Counted from the first letter of the stretch, positions 7,849-17,184 are shown. The stretch: DNA of 64,000 nt from Phragmitibacter flavus (GCF_005780165.1 NZ_VAUV01000006.1:248001-312000), one strand, 5' to 3'. Translations and numbers: made by a program. The notes: generated from the sequence alone by a model not told the origin.

Positions 7849-8177
7849 ATGTGATTCCTGATCGATGCGCAGTTGCCTCGGCGTTGAGCCGGTTGCTCAG
7901 CGCCAGTGGATATGCATCCGATCACGTGGCTGACCTTGGGATGAGGGATGCAGATGACGCATCTGTTTGGGCTTACGCCCTTGAGCACGGCGCGGCAATC
8001 ATCACCAAAGACGAAGATTTCTCTCTACGTTTGCGCCAGAGCGGCACGGGCCCCGCCATTGTCTGGCTGCGCATTGGCAACACCAGCCGACGGGCACTCC
8101 TGAATTGGTTCGAGCCGCTGCTCCCACAGATTATCCAGCTTATTCAGCAAGGCGATCAGCTCATTGAGGTTCGCTAA
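7849..8177 (+). pseudogene. DUF5615 PIN-like toxin broken by a stop and a frameshift
   Basis: The body of a DUF5615 (PIN-like nuclease) toxin is clear: LSRLLSASGYASDHVADLGMRDADD ... WAYALEHGAAIITKDEDF ... PAIVWLRIGN. The N-terminus is damaged. From ATG 7849 the frame reads Met-stop-F-L-I-D-A-Q-L-P-R, where TGA replaces what is probably a Trp codon, then falls out of frame at about 7879-7883 by loss of one base. Restoring both gives MWFLIDAQLPRALSRLL, the family's first strand with its acidic residue. Translation from GTG 7851 would give a protein whose first 10 residues are nonsense and which lacks that Asp. The partner DUF433 gene looks intact. Sequencing error is the alternative. Confidence 0.78.
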
Positions 8178-8314
8178 AAAGCCTCCATCATTTAGCCGAT
8201 TAAAGCGTTCACCATAGCGGTTAATGAACTCCGGCCTCGATTTTGTGTTCGCCATGGTGTTGTGTTCGCCATGGTGGTTTGGGGACAGCACCACGGAACC
8301 ATTCTCAAAACAAA

Positions 8315-8404
8315 TGGCGGACAGGGAGGGATTCGAACCCTCGGAACCCTTACGAGTTCACACACTTTCCAGGCGTGCCCGTTCGACCACTCTGGCACCT
8401 GTCC
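8315..8404 (-). tRNA. tRNA-Ser(GGA)
   Basis: The reverse complement folds into a class II tRNA. The acceptor stem is GGACAGG with CCUGUCC, followed by discriminator G and an encoded CCA. The anticodon stem is CACGC/GUGUG around loop CUGGAAA with anticodon GGA. The long variable arm has GAACUC pairing with GGGUUC, and the T arm is GAGGG-UUCGAAU-CCCUC. The long variable arm and GGA anticodon identify serine, reading UCC and UCU. Confidence 0.96.
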
Positions 8405-8476
8405 TAATTTTCCCGGTTTGACGGGCCGATAAGATGGACCGCCCGGGACGGGTTGCAAGTGTTTTTACGCGGGGCG

Positions 8477-8701
8477 TCAATGACAACCACAACCGGTGCC
8501 ACAACTGCCTCCGCTGCTGACGGCGGCGACCGGTGTCGACATGCCCATCAATCCGGCTCCTCCCATGATGACGCGGCGCACGGGTTCGCCGGTTTCGGGG
8601 TGTTGGGTCAAGGCTGCGTCTTTCATGCTCTGCTTCCACTCAAACCGACGGCTGATTTCGCCTTCTTGCTGGGGAACGGTCTCGTAAACATAGGTCGCCA
8701 T
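8477..8701 (-). CDS. FmdB-like small zinc-ribbon-family protein
   Basis: A 74-residue protein starting MATYVYET, like the MPTYxY start of the FmdB/CxxC zinc-ribbon family. It continues with FEWKQSMKDAALTQHPETGEPVRRVIMGG, the family's central signature. The usual N-terminal CxxC after the first strand is absent; instead the C-terminus is Cys-rich (GSCGTGCGCH), which could bind metal. It is a common small cytosolic protein of unclear function in this phylum. It lies between the tRNA and the FabZ-like gene. Confidence 0.75.
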   Translation of the reverse strand: MATYVYETVPQQEGEISRRFEWKQSMKDAALTQHPETGEPVRRVIMGGAGLMGMSTPVAAVSSGGSCGTGCGCH

Positions 8702-8746
8702 TTGGATGTTTTAGCAGATTTTTGTGAGGCTTCAACTCGACTCAAC

Positions 8747-9226
8747 TCAAGCGGTGGGAGAAGGAGCAGACTCAATGACCGTTCCGCTCAGGGTGATCTG
8801 CCCTTGCACCAGCAAGGTGTCGCCCACTTTCACGGTGCCTGCGGCCAACACCAGTCCGCCCATGCGGCCTTGAACTTCGGCTTCGATGACCAGTTCATCG
8901 CCTGGGGCTGCTGCGCCCAACACCTTGATGGCCCGCATGGCGGTCAGTCGCATGTCCGTCATGGCGGGAATCTCGGGATCGGTCTGCGCCGCCACCCCGG
9001 CCACCTGAGCGAGAGCCTCAACCATCAACACCGCCGGCATGATCGGCATCCCGGGAAAATGTCCTGCCAGGAAATGTTCGTCGCCGCGCAACTGATAGAC
9101 TCCGACTGCCCGTTGGCCGGGATCGAGTTCCTTCAAAAAATCCACAAACCGAAATTCAGGCCCATGGGGCAAAGATTGAAGGGCAGCAGTGAGCGAAGCG
9201 TCAGGCATGGACATGGGCATGGGCAT
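8747..9226 (-). CDS. FabZ-like 3-hydroxyacyl-ACP dehydratase
   Basis: A 159-residue hotdog-fold protein with the FabZ/FabA signature GHFPGMPIMPAVLMVEALAQ, giving candidate catalytic His56 and Glu70. The length is close to FabZ. It would dehydrate 3-hydroxyacyl-ACP in fatty-acid or related chain synthesis, as a cytosolic oligomer. The N-terminus has a repetitive MPMPMSMP from a short ATGCCC-type repeat, so the true start could be any of the Met codons. The next gene upstream on the same strand is lolA, separated by about 270 bases of repeats. The second-strand sequence differs from housekeeping FabZ, so a specialised dehydratase, as in aryl-polyene-like pathways, is possible but unproven. Confidence 0.8.
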   Translation of the reverse strand: MPMPMSMPDASLTAALQSLPHGPEFRFVDFLKELDPGQRAVGVYQLRGDEHFLAGHFPGMPIMPAVLMVEALAQVAGVAAQTDPEIPAMTDMRLTAMRAIKVLGAAAPGDELVIEAEVQGRMGGLVLAAGTVKVGDTLLVQGQITLSGTVIESAPSPTA

Positions 9227-9261
9227 GGAAGGATGTGGAGAGAGTCATGGTCCACGTCAAG

Positions 9262-9512
9262 GAGCAATGAAATGACCAGTGCCCAATGACCAATGTCCAA
9301 AGAAATGACCAAGGAACAATGAGCAATGTCCAAGGACCTTCCGGACTGCAAGGAGCGGCGGTCTCCTGCCCGCCGATGGTTTGGGGAAATTGGCTGGGGC
9401 AATGACGGCGGCCAGGAGGGCGCCGCTCCTTGATGCACAAAACCAAGAACGAAGAACCAAGAACCAAGAACTAGGAACCTCCCTTCACTTTTCACTTTTC
9501 ACTTTTCACTTT
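9262..9512. repeat. Tandem 7-bp repeat region between the FabZ-like and lolA genes
   Basis: Three blocks share a 7-base period: AATGACC/AATGTCC-type units at about 9262-9335, CCAAGAA-type units at about 9443-9475, and four exact TTCACTT units at 9484-9511. The last block runs into lolA, so its stop codon (9499-9501) and final codons are encoded by repeat units. No gene lies in the block. Confidence 0.75.
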
Positions 9513-10233
9513 GCAATTCAAACCCCGTCGTATCCACGGCAAACACACTCGCGGGGATCTTCGCATTCAAACGCTGACTGCGGACATGCGTCGCGAGGCT
9601 CGATTTGTCGCGCATCACCAACACCAGGCTCACCAAGGTTCCTTTCTCCACATCCAATGTCATCTCGATCTGGCGGACAAACACGGAGGCTTTGCGGTCC
9701 TTCAGGCCCAGATCGAATTTCCAGACGGATGCCGATTGATCTTTGCCGACACGTTCGGCATCTTTGATGTCAAAACGCTCCTCAAAATCAGCGAGGTTGG
9801 GCGATTGCATCGACTGCAACATGGCAAATCCCTGTCCGCGACCGGCTTTCTCCTCCTCCAGCAACGCTTCCTTGCTCCACACATTGGCGGTTTTCTTTTT
9901 CCCATCCAGCACGGTCACTTGCCCGTCTTGGTTGCGCACCACGGTGGTGATCGGAGGTTCGCCCACCTGCCAGCGAAACAGGCCGGACTTGTCCATCCAG
10001 ATCTTGCCGCTTTTACGCAAGGGCACCTTCACCGTGCTGAGCAATCGTAGTTGCTCGAACTCCGCCTCCACGGACTCGACCTTCTCGGCCGCCTTCATCC
10101 ATTGCTGCAAAACGGCGCGGGCCTCTTCCTGCGTCGCGGCTTGAATGGGATTCGTGGGACCAAGACCAATTGCGGTCAGACAGGTGATCGACGCGAGAAT
10201 GGCAAAAGACGAAAGACGGCGCGGGAAAGGCAT
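9499..10233 (-). CDS. lolA: Outer-membrane lipoprotein carrier protein LolA-like
   Basis: A 244-residue periplasmic protein with a signal peptide ending near IQAATQEE. It shows LolA-family features: an N-terminal helix followed by VESVEAEFEQLRLLSTVKVPLRKSGKIWMDKSGLFRWQVGEPP, then VTVLDGKKK, and a C-terminal region of beta strands ending DTTGFELQ. LolA carries lipoproteins from the inner-membrane Lol complex to the outer membrane. This supports a Gram-negative envelope, consistent with lpxA. The last codons are supplied by a 7-bp tandem repeat, so the extreme C-terminus (SEK) may vary. It is separated from the FabZ-like gene by repeats, so co-transcription is uncertain. Confidence 0.85.
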   Translation of the reverse strand: MPFPRRLSSFAILASITCLTAIGLGPTNPIQAATQEEARAVLQQWMKAAEKVESVEAEFEQLRLLSTVKVPLRKSGKIWMDKSGLFRWQVGEPPITTVVRNQDGQVTVLDGKKKTANVWSKEALLEEEKAGRGQGFAMLQSMQSPNLADFEERFDIKDAERVGKDQSASVWKFDLGLKDRKASVFVRQIEMTLDVEKGTLVSLVLVMRDKSSLATHVRSQRLNAKIPASVFAVDTTGFELQSEK

Positions 10234-10283
10234 TGGTCATTGTGCCTCCGATCCGACCATTCATCAAGGCGCGTCGCACCCAC

Positions 10284-10318
10284 AAAAAAATCGCAGCAGG
10301 CCGGAACCTGCTGCGATT
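10284..10318 (-). terminator. Rho-independent terminator after the first MFS gene
   Basis: On the minus strand a 12-bp perfect stem (AATCGCAGCAGG / CCTGCTGCGATT) with a 6-base loop is followed by a run of seven T. It lies 26 bases after the stop of the MFS gene and is correctly oriented. Confidence 0.93.
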
Positions 10319-10343
10319 GAATGAATACTCGTGGTGCGCCTAA

Positions 10344-11912
10344 CTACGCCTCCTTGTGATCAATACTGACCGGCTTGTAGCCGCCGATCATTTTGAAATA
10401 CAACATGAGCAACAGGTAGATCACTGCCATGGCGGCAGGAATGAACGAGTCGGCTTTCAGCGTTTTGCGGTCACCTGCAATGCTGGCCTCAACCACGGCG
10501 GTTTGTTCCGGGGTCTTGGGCTCGGCAGCAAGGGCTCCTGCGAGCTTCGTGCCGTCCAGTCCGTTCACCGGTTCCAGGAAGAGGAAGGAACTGGCGGTTT
10601 CTGCCTTGTATTGCTGGTAGATGGCGGGGTTGTTCGACTCAAGCGCTTCCGCAGCGAAGCGGTCCTTGGCATAACCAAGACCGGCCGAACCAAGGAGACC
10701 AGCGGACATCATGCCGCAACCACCCATGACGGACATCGCGATGGCTCCGGAGCGTGGGAAGCGGTCACCCACAACGGCGAGCATCGTTGGCCAGAAGAAG
10801 GTCTTGCCGATGGCATAAACCGAAAGGGCAAGAAGCGCACCGATGAAGGTGGTCACTCCGCTGACCATGTTCAGACCGACGACGGCGAAGACCGAGCAAA
10901 TAAGCAACAGGCCGATGGGGGAGATTTTGAGGTTCTTCTCGATGAAGTGAGCGCAGAATCGCAGGATGAACATCAGCAGGGAGGTGAAGACAAAGAGGAT
11001 TTTGCCTTGATCAGGAGTGAGGATGTTGCCGGTGATGTTCTGAATCCAGCCATCCGTGCCCAGCTCAACCGCGCCAACCAGAACGTGGGCGATGAACAGG
11101 ACAAACAGGAGGAAGGAGCCGATGGAGAACTTCGTCATGACGCCGACCACGATCAGCAAAACGCCACCGATGGCAAAGGCAGCGCCGGTAGGCAGGCCGA
11201 GCGGCCCTTCGAAAAACAGCACCAGCAAGTAGCAGGCGATGGCCGAACCGAGCAGACCCACGTCTTTCAACATCTCACCCGTGCTGAGGCCTTTGGCGGA
11301 AGCTTCCGATTTGGGGAAGGACTGCCCCATGAAGAAGATGCCGTAAATGACGGTGGGAACGAGGAAGAGACCAAGCTGGATTTTCCAGCTCACATTCATG
11401 CCTTCGGGGTTGCCGAGGGTCCAGCCGATCAAGCCACCCACCACCATGCCCAAAGGCCAGCTGGCGTGCAGGATGTTCAAATAGTGCGTGCGATTTTTCG
11501 GGAACAGGGTGGAGACCAGCGGGTTTGCCACGGCTTCCAAGGTGCCGTTCGCCAGGGCGAACACAAAGGTGCCCCAGTAGAGCAGATTGTAGGCGAGCTG
11601 TTGGGACTGCCCCTCGGTAGCACCGAAAGTAATGAAGGCAGAGAGCACGTGAAAGAAGAAGGCCGCAAACACCAGCTTGCCGTAGCCGATCTTGTCCACC
11701 ACGACCCCGCCGATGATGATGCCGAAGCAGAAGCCGATGAAGCCGGCCCCTCCGATGGCTCCGAGCTGTCCGCCCGTAAAACCGAACTCAGCACCCCAGT
11801 TGGCGAGGATGCCTCCTCGAATGCCAAAGCCTACGCCAGCCGCGAGGATGGCCATGAATCCTGCCCAAAGCAGGCGTTTTGCGTTGGGGGCGATACCTTC
11901 GTCGCTGCTCAT
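10344..11912 (-). CDS. MFS transporter (paralogue of 15536-17062)
   Basis: A 522-residue major facilitator with about 12 hydrophobic segments. The N-terminal half carries [18 protein letters not shown], an MFS motif-A-like loop between helices 2 and 3, and [38 protein letters not shown]. An extra hydrophilic loop of about 80 residues lies before the last helix (from [12 protein letters not shown] to [10 protein letters not shown]), and the C-terminus is [13 protein letters not shown]. The substrate is unknown; relatives in this phylum occur near carbohydrate-use genes. A terminator follows directly. The second copy, with the same loop and ending, lies on the other side of the beta-strand-repeat protein. 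Confidence 0.88.
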   Translation of the reverse strand: MSSDEGIAPNAKRLLWAGFMAILAAGVGFGIRGGILANWGAEFGFTGGQLGAIGGAGFIGFCFGIIIGGVVVDKIGYGKLVFAAFFFHVLSAFITFGATEGQSQQLAYNLLYWGTFVFALANGTLEAVANPLVSTLFPKNRTHYLNILHASWPLGMVVGGLIGWTLGNPEGMNVSWKIQLGLFLVPTVIYGIFFMGQSFPKSEASAKGLSTGEMLKDVGLLGSAIACYLLVLFFEGPLGLPTGAAFAIGGVLLIVVGVMTKFSIGSFLLFVLFIAHVLVGAVELGTDGWIQNITGNILTPDQGKILFVFTSLLMFILRFCAHFIEKNLKISPIGLLLICSVFAVVGLNMVSGVTTFIGALLALSVYAIGKTFFWPTMLAVVGDRFPRSGAIAMSVMGGCGMMSAGLLGSAGLGYAKDRFAAEALESNNPAIYQQYKAETASSFLFLEPVNGLDGTKLAGALAAEPKTPEQTAVVEASIAGDRKTLKADSFIPAAMAVIYLLLMLYFKMIGGYKPVSIDHKEA

Positions 11913-12170
11913 TGTATTTGTATTGATGGTGTTAGTATTTTGAGGTGATAAGGTGCGGGGGTGGGAAGAACCTACCCCGGCGGAAGGCCGTTTTTATCAG
12001 AAAGTTCAGCATGAACAAGAAAAAACTGGGGAAACCCCCCATGTCATCGCTGAAGAACCTCTTTATTGGCTGCCATTCAGGCCACTGACGCAAGTCCCTC
12101 ATTTGTTCCTTTGCAAAAAAACAGGGTGTTCAAATCTGACCGAATACGATAGCCTTTCACTCACGCTCCT

Positions 12171-15100
12171 ATGAACTCGCCACGCTTTGTCCTCACTCCC
12201 GCCCTTGCACTGGTCATGCTGGGATGCCTTACGCCAGCGTTGAAAGCCGCCACGTTCACCTGGACCGACACCACCGGCGGCACCAAAAACTGGAACGACG
12301 CCACCGCCCCGACCAACGTTTGGGGCCAGCCCGGCACCTTTCCCAATGCGATCGACGACATTGCCAACGTCACCGCCAACATCACCGCCGCCACCCTCAT
12401 CAACCTCAACGTGCCCATTACCATCGGCACCCTCAACATCGGCGACTCCGGCACCACCAACGCCGCCTACACCATCGCAGCAGGCACTGCGGGCAACCTC
12501 ATTTTCGACGTCACCGCCGGCAACGCCGCCATTACCCAAAACTCTGCCAGCTTCGGCGACACGATCTCGGCCAACATCACGCTCAACGACAACCTTCTCG
12601 TCACCAACAACGGCGCCACCGGAGCCGTGGCCTCCCAACGCAACCTCACCATCAGCGGCAACATCTCCACCGGCATCGGCACCACCGAATTCGCCAAAGC
12701 AGGCGGCGGCACCGTCATTCTCAGCGGCACCAACACCTACAACGGCGCCACCCGCATCACCGCCGGTGCCCTTCGGGTCAGTTCCGCTGCCTCCCTCTCC
12801 GCCAACAGCAACCTCAACCTCGCGGGCGGCATTCTCGAACTCAACCACACCACTGCTTTCACCCACGGCCTTGGCACCGGTGCAGGGCAGGTCCAGTTCA
12901 CCGCCACCAACAGCGGCTTCTCCGCCGTCAATGCCACCCGCACCGTCAACATCGGCGGCAACGTCACCCCCGACACCCTCACCTGGGCCAGCGGCGGATT
13001 CATCGGCACCGGTCAAAACCTTCAATTTGGCTCCAACACCGCCGACCAGACCGTCATTTTCTCCAACGCCATCGAACTCGCCATCGGCACCTCCACCGCC
13101 GCCACGCGCACCGTCAACCTGACTGCCGGACTCAACGCCACCTCCGAAGTGCGCTTCACCAACGTCATCAGCAACACCACCGGAACCACCGGCGGAACCC
13201 TCACCTTTCAAGGAGGTGGACACGCTGAACTCACCGCTGCCAACACCTACGACGCCGCCACCCAGGTCAGCGGCAACTCCACCCTGCGGATCACCAACCT
13301 GCAAAACGGCGGCACCGCCAGCAGTCTCGGTGCCTCCTCCAACGCGGCCAACAACCTGCGTCTGCATGGCGGTTTCGTTGAATACAACGGTGCCACGACC
13401 CCCGGCAGCACCGACCGCAATTTTTCCCTCAACAACGCCGGAGGCGGCATCAGCAACACCTCCGCCACCGCCAACACGGTCACCTGGACCGGCTCCGCCA
13501 CCATGACGGCCACCGGCAACCGCACCTTCACTCTCGGCGGCAACAACACGGGCAACAACACCTTCAGCGGCGGTGGACTCGCCGACGCCGGTGGCACCAC
13601 CACGCTCGACAAAACCGGCACCGGCACCTGGATCGTCGGCGGCACCAATACCAACTCCGTCGTGCGGGTTCGTGAAGGCACCCTCGCCGCCACGGGAGGC
13701 ACCGCCATCTCCGACACCGCCACCGTCAACGTGCTCGGCAACACCGGTGTCAACGCCACCTTTCGACTCGACTCCAGCGAAACCATTGGTGCCCTCGCCG
13801 GCAACGGCAATGTCAACGTCCAGGGCAACACCCTTACCATCACCACCAATGCCAACACCGCTTTTAACGGTTCCTTCGCCAGCAGCGCCGGCGGCAAAAT
13901 CGTCAAAACCGGCACCGGCATCATGGAACTTGGCGGCACCAGCACCGGCGTCGTCAGCACCGAATTCCAGGCCGGCACCGTCATCCTGCGCAATCCCAAT
14001 GCCCTCGGTGCCACCGGCAGCAACGCTCGCTTCGGCGACGGCACCACCATCCAGTTCGACAACCAGGGATTTCTCTCCAAACGTGCCACCAATGCCGCGC
14101 TGGGCAACACTGCCCTAGCCCCTGCCATCGGCCAGGCCGGGACTTTCGTCAGCCTGCGTCCCGACCACGCCTTCACCAACGACGCCGTCATCTTCGGCGA
14201 AAACACCGCCTGGCTGACCACTGGCATCATGGTGCAGGCCTCCGCTGCCGGTTCCTGGACTTTCGGAGAACATCACGATGATGCCGTCCGACTCTACATC
14301 AACGGCAACACCATTCTCAACAACGGCACCTGGAACAATTTCACCGGCGTCAGCGGCACGGTTTCCAACAACAACGGTGTCAACACCGCCGTCACCACCA
14401 ACACCACTGTTGGCGTGGGCACCGTCATCCAGTTCCACCTCCAAAACGGCGGTGGCGGTGTCGGACCCGTCAACGCAAACGGCATCAACTGGACCTTCAA
14501 CCCCACCACCAACCGCTTCGGCATCGGCTACGCCACCACCGACCTCGCCACTGGCGGAGCCCTCAACACCGCCCAGTCCGCCTACACCGGCTTCGAAGAA
14601 ACCGCCTCGACCGCAGATACCACGCGCTGGAAAGCCTACACCAACGCCGTCATTGCCAACGATTTTGAACTCGCCGGTGCCGTGACCTTCGACACCGAGG
14701 GCATGAATGCCGACCGCGTCATCGTCAATGGGGTTGTCAAAAACGGCACTGGCAACGGCGAGACGGGCAGCCTCATCAAAACGGGTGCCAACGCTCTCGA
14801 ACTCACCAACTCCAACACTTACATCGGCAGCACCCTCATCAACGAAGGCCGGCTGGTCGCTTCCAATACCACCGGCAGCGCCACCGGCTTCGGTCAGGTC
14901 CTCGTCGAAGCCGCCGCCGGACTCGCCGGCAATGGTCGTATCGAAACCTCTGCCGGTAACGACATTCACCTTAAGGCCGGCGCTTTTCTCATCGTCGGCG
15001 ACCCATTCACTGATCTCTCCCCCGACACCCTCACCTTCGCGCTTGGCAGCGGCGGCGAATTCCTCTCCGACGGCATCATTCAAATGCAGATCGGCACCGA

Positions 15101-15434
15101 CGGACTCGGCGCTCCCAACACCAATGCCGACAAGCTCGTCGTCAACGGAGCCGCCCTCCTCACCGGGACCCTTGACGTTTCCACCTTCATCGCCGGTCAG
15201 ATTTTTGCCGAAGGCGACACCTGGGACATTTTCGACTGGAACGGCACGGTCACCGGCTCCTTCGCCAGCATCGTTCTTCCATCACTCACTGCCTATCCTC
15301 TGCTCGCCTGGAACACCAGCGACCTCTACAATGGGGGCTCCATCAGTCTGTCCGCCGTGCCTGAACCCACCCGTGCGTTGCTGCTGATTGCGGCCGTTGC
15401 GGCAGCGTTTTTCAATCGACGCCGCAGCCGCTGA
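12171..15434 (+). CDS. Autotransporter-type beta-strand-repeat protein with PEP-CTERM tail
   Basis: A 1087-residue secreted protein. The N-terminal signal peptide (TPALALVMLGCLTPALKAATF) precedes many Gly/Thr/Asn-rich beta-helix repeats. These include the autotransporter-associated repeat pattern GGGTVILSGTNTYNGATRITAGALRVSS near residue 185 and again GALELTNSNTYIGSTLINEGRL near residue 875. A PA14-like segment (WTFGEHHDDAVRLYINGN) lies near residue 700. The C-terminus is a PEP-CTERM sorting signal: VPEP, a hydrophobic helix, then RRRSR. It should therefore be anchored and processed by an exosortase, not by an outer-membrane barrel, which is absent. It is probably a surface or matrix protein. 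The flanking convergent MFS gene is separated by a 59-bp palindrome. Confidence 0.9.
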   Translation: MNSPRFVLTPALALVMLGCLTPALKAATFTWTDTTGGTKNWNDATAPTNVWGQPGTFPNAIDDIANVTANITAATLINLNVPITIGTLNIGDSGTTNAAYTIAAGTAGNLIFDVTAGNAAITQNSASFGDTISANITLNDNLLVTNNGATGAVASQRNLTISGNISTGIGTTEFAKAGGGTVILSGTNTYNGATRITAGALRVSSAASLSANSNLNLAGGILELNHTTAFTHGLGTGAGQVQFTATNSGFSAVNATRTVNIGGNVTPDTLTWASGGFIGTGQNLQFGSNTADQTVIFSNAIELAIGTSTAATRTVNLTAGLNATSEVRFTNVISNTTGTTGGTLTFQGGGHAELTAANTYDAATQVSGNSTLRITNLQNGGTASSLGASSNAANNLRLHGGFVEYNGATTPGSTDRNFSLNNAGGGISNTSATANTVTWTGSATMTATGNRTFTLGGNNTGNNTFSGGGLADAGGTTTLDKTGTGTWIVGGTNTNSVVRVREGTLAATGGTAISDTATVNVLGNTGVNATFRLDSSETIGALAGNGNVNVQGNTLTITTNANTAFNGSFASSAGGKIVKTGTGIMELGGTSTGVVSTEFQAGTVILRNPNALGATGSNARFGDGTTIQFDNQGFLSKRATNAALGNTALAPAIGQAGTFVSLRPDHAFTNDAVIFGENTAWLTTGIMVQASAAGSWTFGEHHDDAVRLYINGNTILNNGTWNNFTGVSGTVSNNNGVNTAVTTNTTVGVGTVIQFHLQNGGGGVGPVNANGINWTFNPTTNRFGIGYATTDLATGGALNTAQSAYTGFEETASTADTTRWKAYTNAVIANDFELAGAVTFDTEGMNADRVIVNGVVKNGTGNGETGSLIKTGANALELTNSNTYIGSTLINEGRLVASNTTGSATGFGQVLVEAAAGLAGNGRIETSAGNDIHLKAGAFLIVGDPFTDLSPDTLTFALGSGGEFLSDGIIQMQIGTDGLGAPNTNADKLVVNGAALLTGTLDVSTFIAGQIFAEGDTWDIFDWNGTVTGSFASIVLPSLTAYPLLAWNTSDLYNGGSISLSAVPEPTRALLLIAAVAAAFFNRRRSR

Positions 15435-15458
15435 GTGATCTCGATTGTGAATACCAAA

Positions 15459-15517
15459 GTAGAAGGCTCGTCTCGAGCCTTGGCAAAAAAAGACAAGGGC
15501 CGGGACGGCCCTTCTAC
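15459..15517. repeat. 59-bp palindromic repeat, copy 1
   Basis: Imperfect inverted repeat with outer arms GTAGAAGG and CCTTCTAC and a GC-rich interior, about 19 of 24 positions pairing. It sits between the convergent ends of the beta-strand-repeat gene and an MFS gene and may act as a bidirectional terminator. An element of identical length with the same arms is at 26937-26995. Confidence 0.82.
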
Positions 15518-15535
15518 TTTTAATGATCAATCAGT

Positions 15536-17062
15536 TCACTCATGAATCGCCACCGGCTTGTAACCGCCGCGAGACTTGAAGTAAAAGAACATCACCAGAT
15601 AGCAAATCAGCATGAACGCGGGCAGGATCGCGATCGCCGTGAACATGCCCCTTTTGCTGGTGGCCTGCGCATCCGTCAGCACCGCCTGATCCTCGGCACC
15701 CAGCACCGCCACCTTGTCTTGATTTAGGCTCGGTGCTTCGCCAAAGATGCTGCCCTTCGGCTCGCCCACGATCTTTTCATACAAGGCGGGCTGCTCCTTC
15801 GCCAGCTGCTTGTCGAGGATGACGTCCTGCTGATAACCGATCAGCGGACTCCCCAACACGCCCAAAAACAACACCCCCACTGCGGACACTCCGTTCAACG
15901 TCAGCGCCCCGCCTTTCGGAAACTGCTCGCTCACCAATCCCAACGTCGTGCTCCATAAGAAAGCCTTGCCAAAGGCATACACCGTGGCGGCAGCAATGAT
16001 CACATAACCCGTGGCTTTCGACAGGAACAGCAGCCCCAAAATGGCAACAACCGTTCCCACCACCAGAAGCCCAATTGGCGAAAACTTGTGCACGATCGGC
16101 CCTGCATAAAAACGCAGCACCGTCATCACCACTGACGTGTAGATGAACACCCAGGTCGCAAAGCTCACCAGTTGCTCACCCGACATCCCGGCAGGACCCG
16201 ACAACTTCAACAACTCCGGCATCCATCCATCCGTGCCCAGCTCTGTTGTCGCCAGCGGTCCGATCGTGATCAGCACAAAGATGAACAGCCAGTTGCCCAA
16301 CGATTTGGTGAGAAAACCCACCACCACGGCAACCACACCCGCAATGCCAAACACCAATCCCCAGGACGCCTCCTGATTCATCATCTGCGAAACCGCCGGA
16401 ACCGTCAGTGCCGTCAGAATAAAAAAGCCCACGGCCCCCACCTCGCGCAGCATGTCCAGATAACTCACCCCCGCCGCCACCCGTTCATTCAATGGGAACA
16501 CCCGCGGAATAATCAACAACGCATAAATCACCAAGGGCACAAAACACATGCCATACTTGAACTGCCACGTTTGCGACTGGAACATCACCGTCGCCAGCGC
16601 GCCCAAGGCCATTCCCGCCGGCCAGCCCGCATGCAGAATATTGAGCCATTTGGCCTTCTCACGATGGAACATCGTCGCCACCACCGGATTCACAAAAGCC
16701 TCCACCGTGCCGTTCGCCACCGCGATCAGCAACGTCGCCCAATACAGCGATTCATAACTGTTCGCCCGTAAGGTCAGCAGCAACGAGATGGTATGACAGG
16801 TGATCGCAAACAGCGCCACCAGCTTGTAGCCAATTCGATCCACCACCAGACTGAAGAAGATGATGCTCAGCGCAAACGGCCACATCCCCGCTCCGCTGAT
16901 GTTGCCCTTCTGGGCTTCAGACAAACCAAGGTCTCCCTGGATCTGACCCAGCGTGTTCGCCCTCACCGCAAACACAAAAGAGGTGGCCACCAGCGCAATA
17001 AAACACGCCCAAAACAATTTCATGTCCGGCTTTTGCCCGGCGGAATTCTGATTCGCGGTCAT
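15536..17062 (-). CDS. MFS transporter (paralogue of 10344-11912)
   Basis: A 508-residue major facilitator with about 12 membrane segments. It shares landmark sequences with the first MFS gene: VVDRIGYKLVALFA after helix 2, NGTVEAFVNPVVATMFHREKAKWLNILHAGWPAGMALG in helices 4-5, ELGTDGWMPELL, AFGKAFLWSTTLGLVSEQFPKGGA, a long hydrophilic loop before the last helix, and the ending YFKSRGGYKPVAI. The pair flanks the PEP-CTERM protein on both sides in the same orientation, which suggests duplication. The substrate is unknown. It starts at ATG 17062, with a terminator for the upstream GlsB-type gene in between, so it has its own promoter. Confidence 0.88.
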   Translation of the reverse strand: MTANQNSAGQKPDMKLFWACFIALVATSFVFAVRANTLGQIQGDLGLSEAQKGNISGAGMWPFALSIIFFSLVVDRIGYKLVALFAITCHTISLLLTLRANSYESLYWATLLIAVANGTVEAFVNPVVATMFHREKAKWLNILHAGWPAGMALGALATVMFQSQTWQFKYGMCFVPLVIYALLIIPRVFPLNERVAAGVSYLDMLREVGAVGFFILTALTVPAVSQMMNQEASWGLVFGIAGVVAVVVGFLTKSLGNWLFIFVLITIGPLATTELGTDGWMPELLKLSGPAGMSGEQLVSFATWVFIYTSVVMTVLRFYAGPIVHKFSPIGLLVVGTVVAILGLLFLSKATGYVIIAAATVYAFGKAFLWSTTLGLVSEQFPKGGALTLNGVSAVGVLFLGVLGSPLIGYQQDVILDKQLAKEQPALYEKIVGEPKGSIFGEAPSLNQDKVAVLGAEDQAVLTDAQATSKRGMFTAIAILPAFMLICYLVMFFYFKSRGGYKPVAIHE

Positions 17063-17078
17063 AGATACAGATAAGTAT

Positions 17079-17120
17079 AAAAAAGAATGCGTCCCCTCAA
17101 CGACGTGAGGAGACGCATTC
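17079..17120 (-). terminator. Rho-independent terminator after the GlsB-type gene
   Basis: On the minus strand GAATGCGTC and GACGCATTC form a 9-bp stem with further pairing inside (CTCA/TGAG), followed by six T. It lies between the GlsB-type gene (stop at 17185) and the MFS start at 17062. Confidence 0.92.
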
Positions 17121-17184
17121 CATCAAAACCGCGCGCCAGGCGCAATGCTTTTTTCGATGCCGGGTCGGCAACAGCCCTGCCAGA

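Noticed and set aside
7849-7854. Selenocysteine readthrough at the TGA of the toxin
   Set aside because: A frameshift is also needed a few codons later, and Trp, not Cys or Sec, fits the position.
7851-8177. Intact PIN-like toxin from GTG 7851
   Set aside because: The first 10 residues do not fit the family, whereas the other frame at the same place encodes the expected FLIDAQLPR, so damage is the better explanation.
8025-8294. 89-codon minus-strand frame downstream of the toxin
   Set aside because: Half of it is antisense to the conserved toxin body, the rest lacks family features.
10356-11948. 530-codon plus-strand frame over the first MFS gene
   Set aside because: Antisense to a clear membrane transporter; composition is not protein-like and hydrophobic helices are on the other strand.
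12099-13367. Long minus-strand Gly/Val/Glu-rich frame
   Set aside because: It is the antisense shadow of the Thr/Asn-rich repeat gene and matches its GC periodicity.
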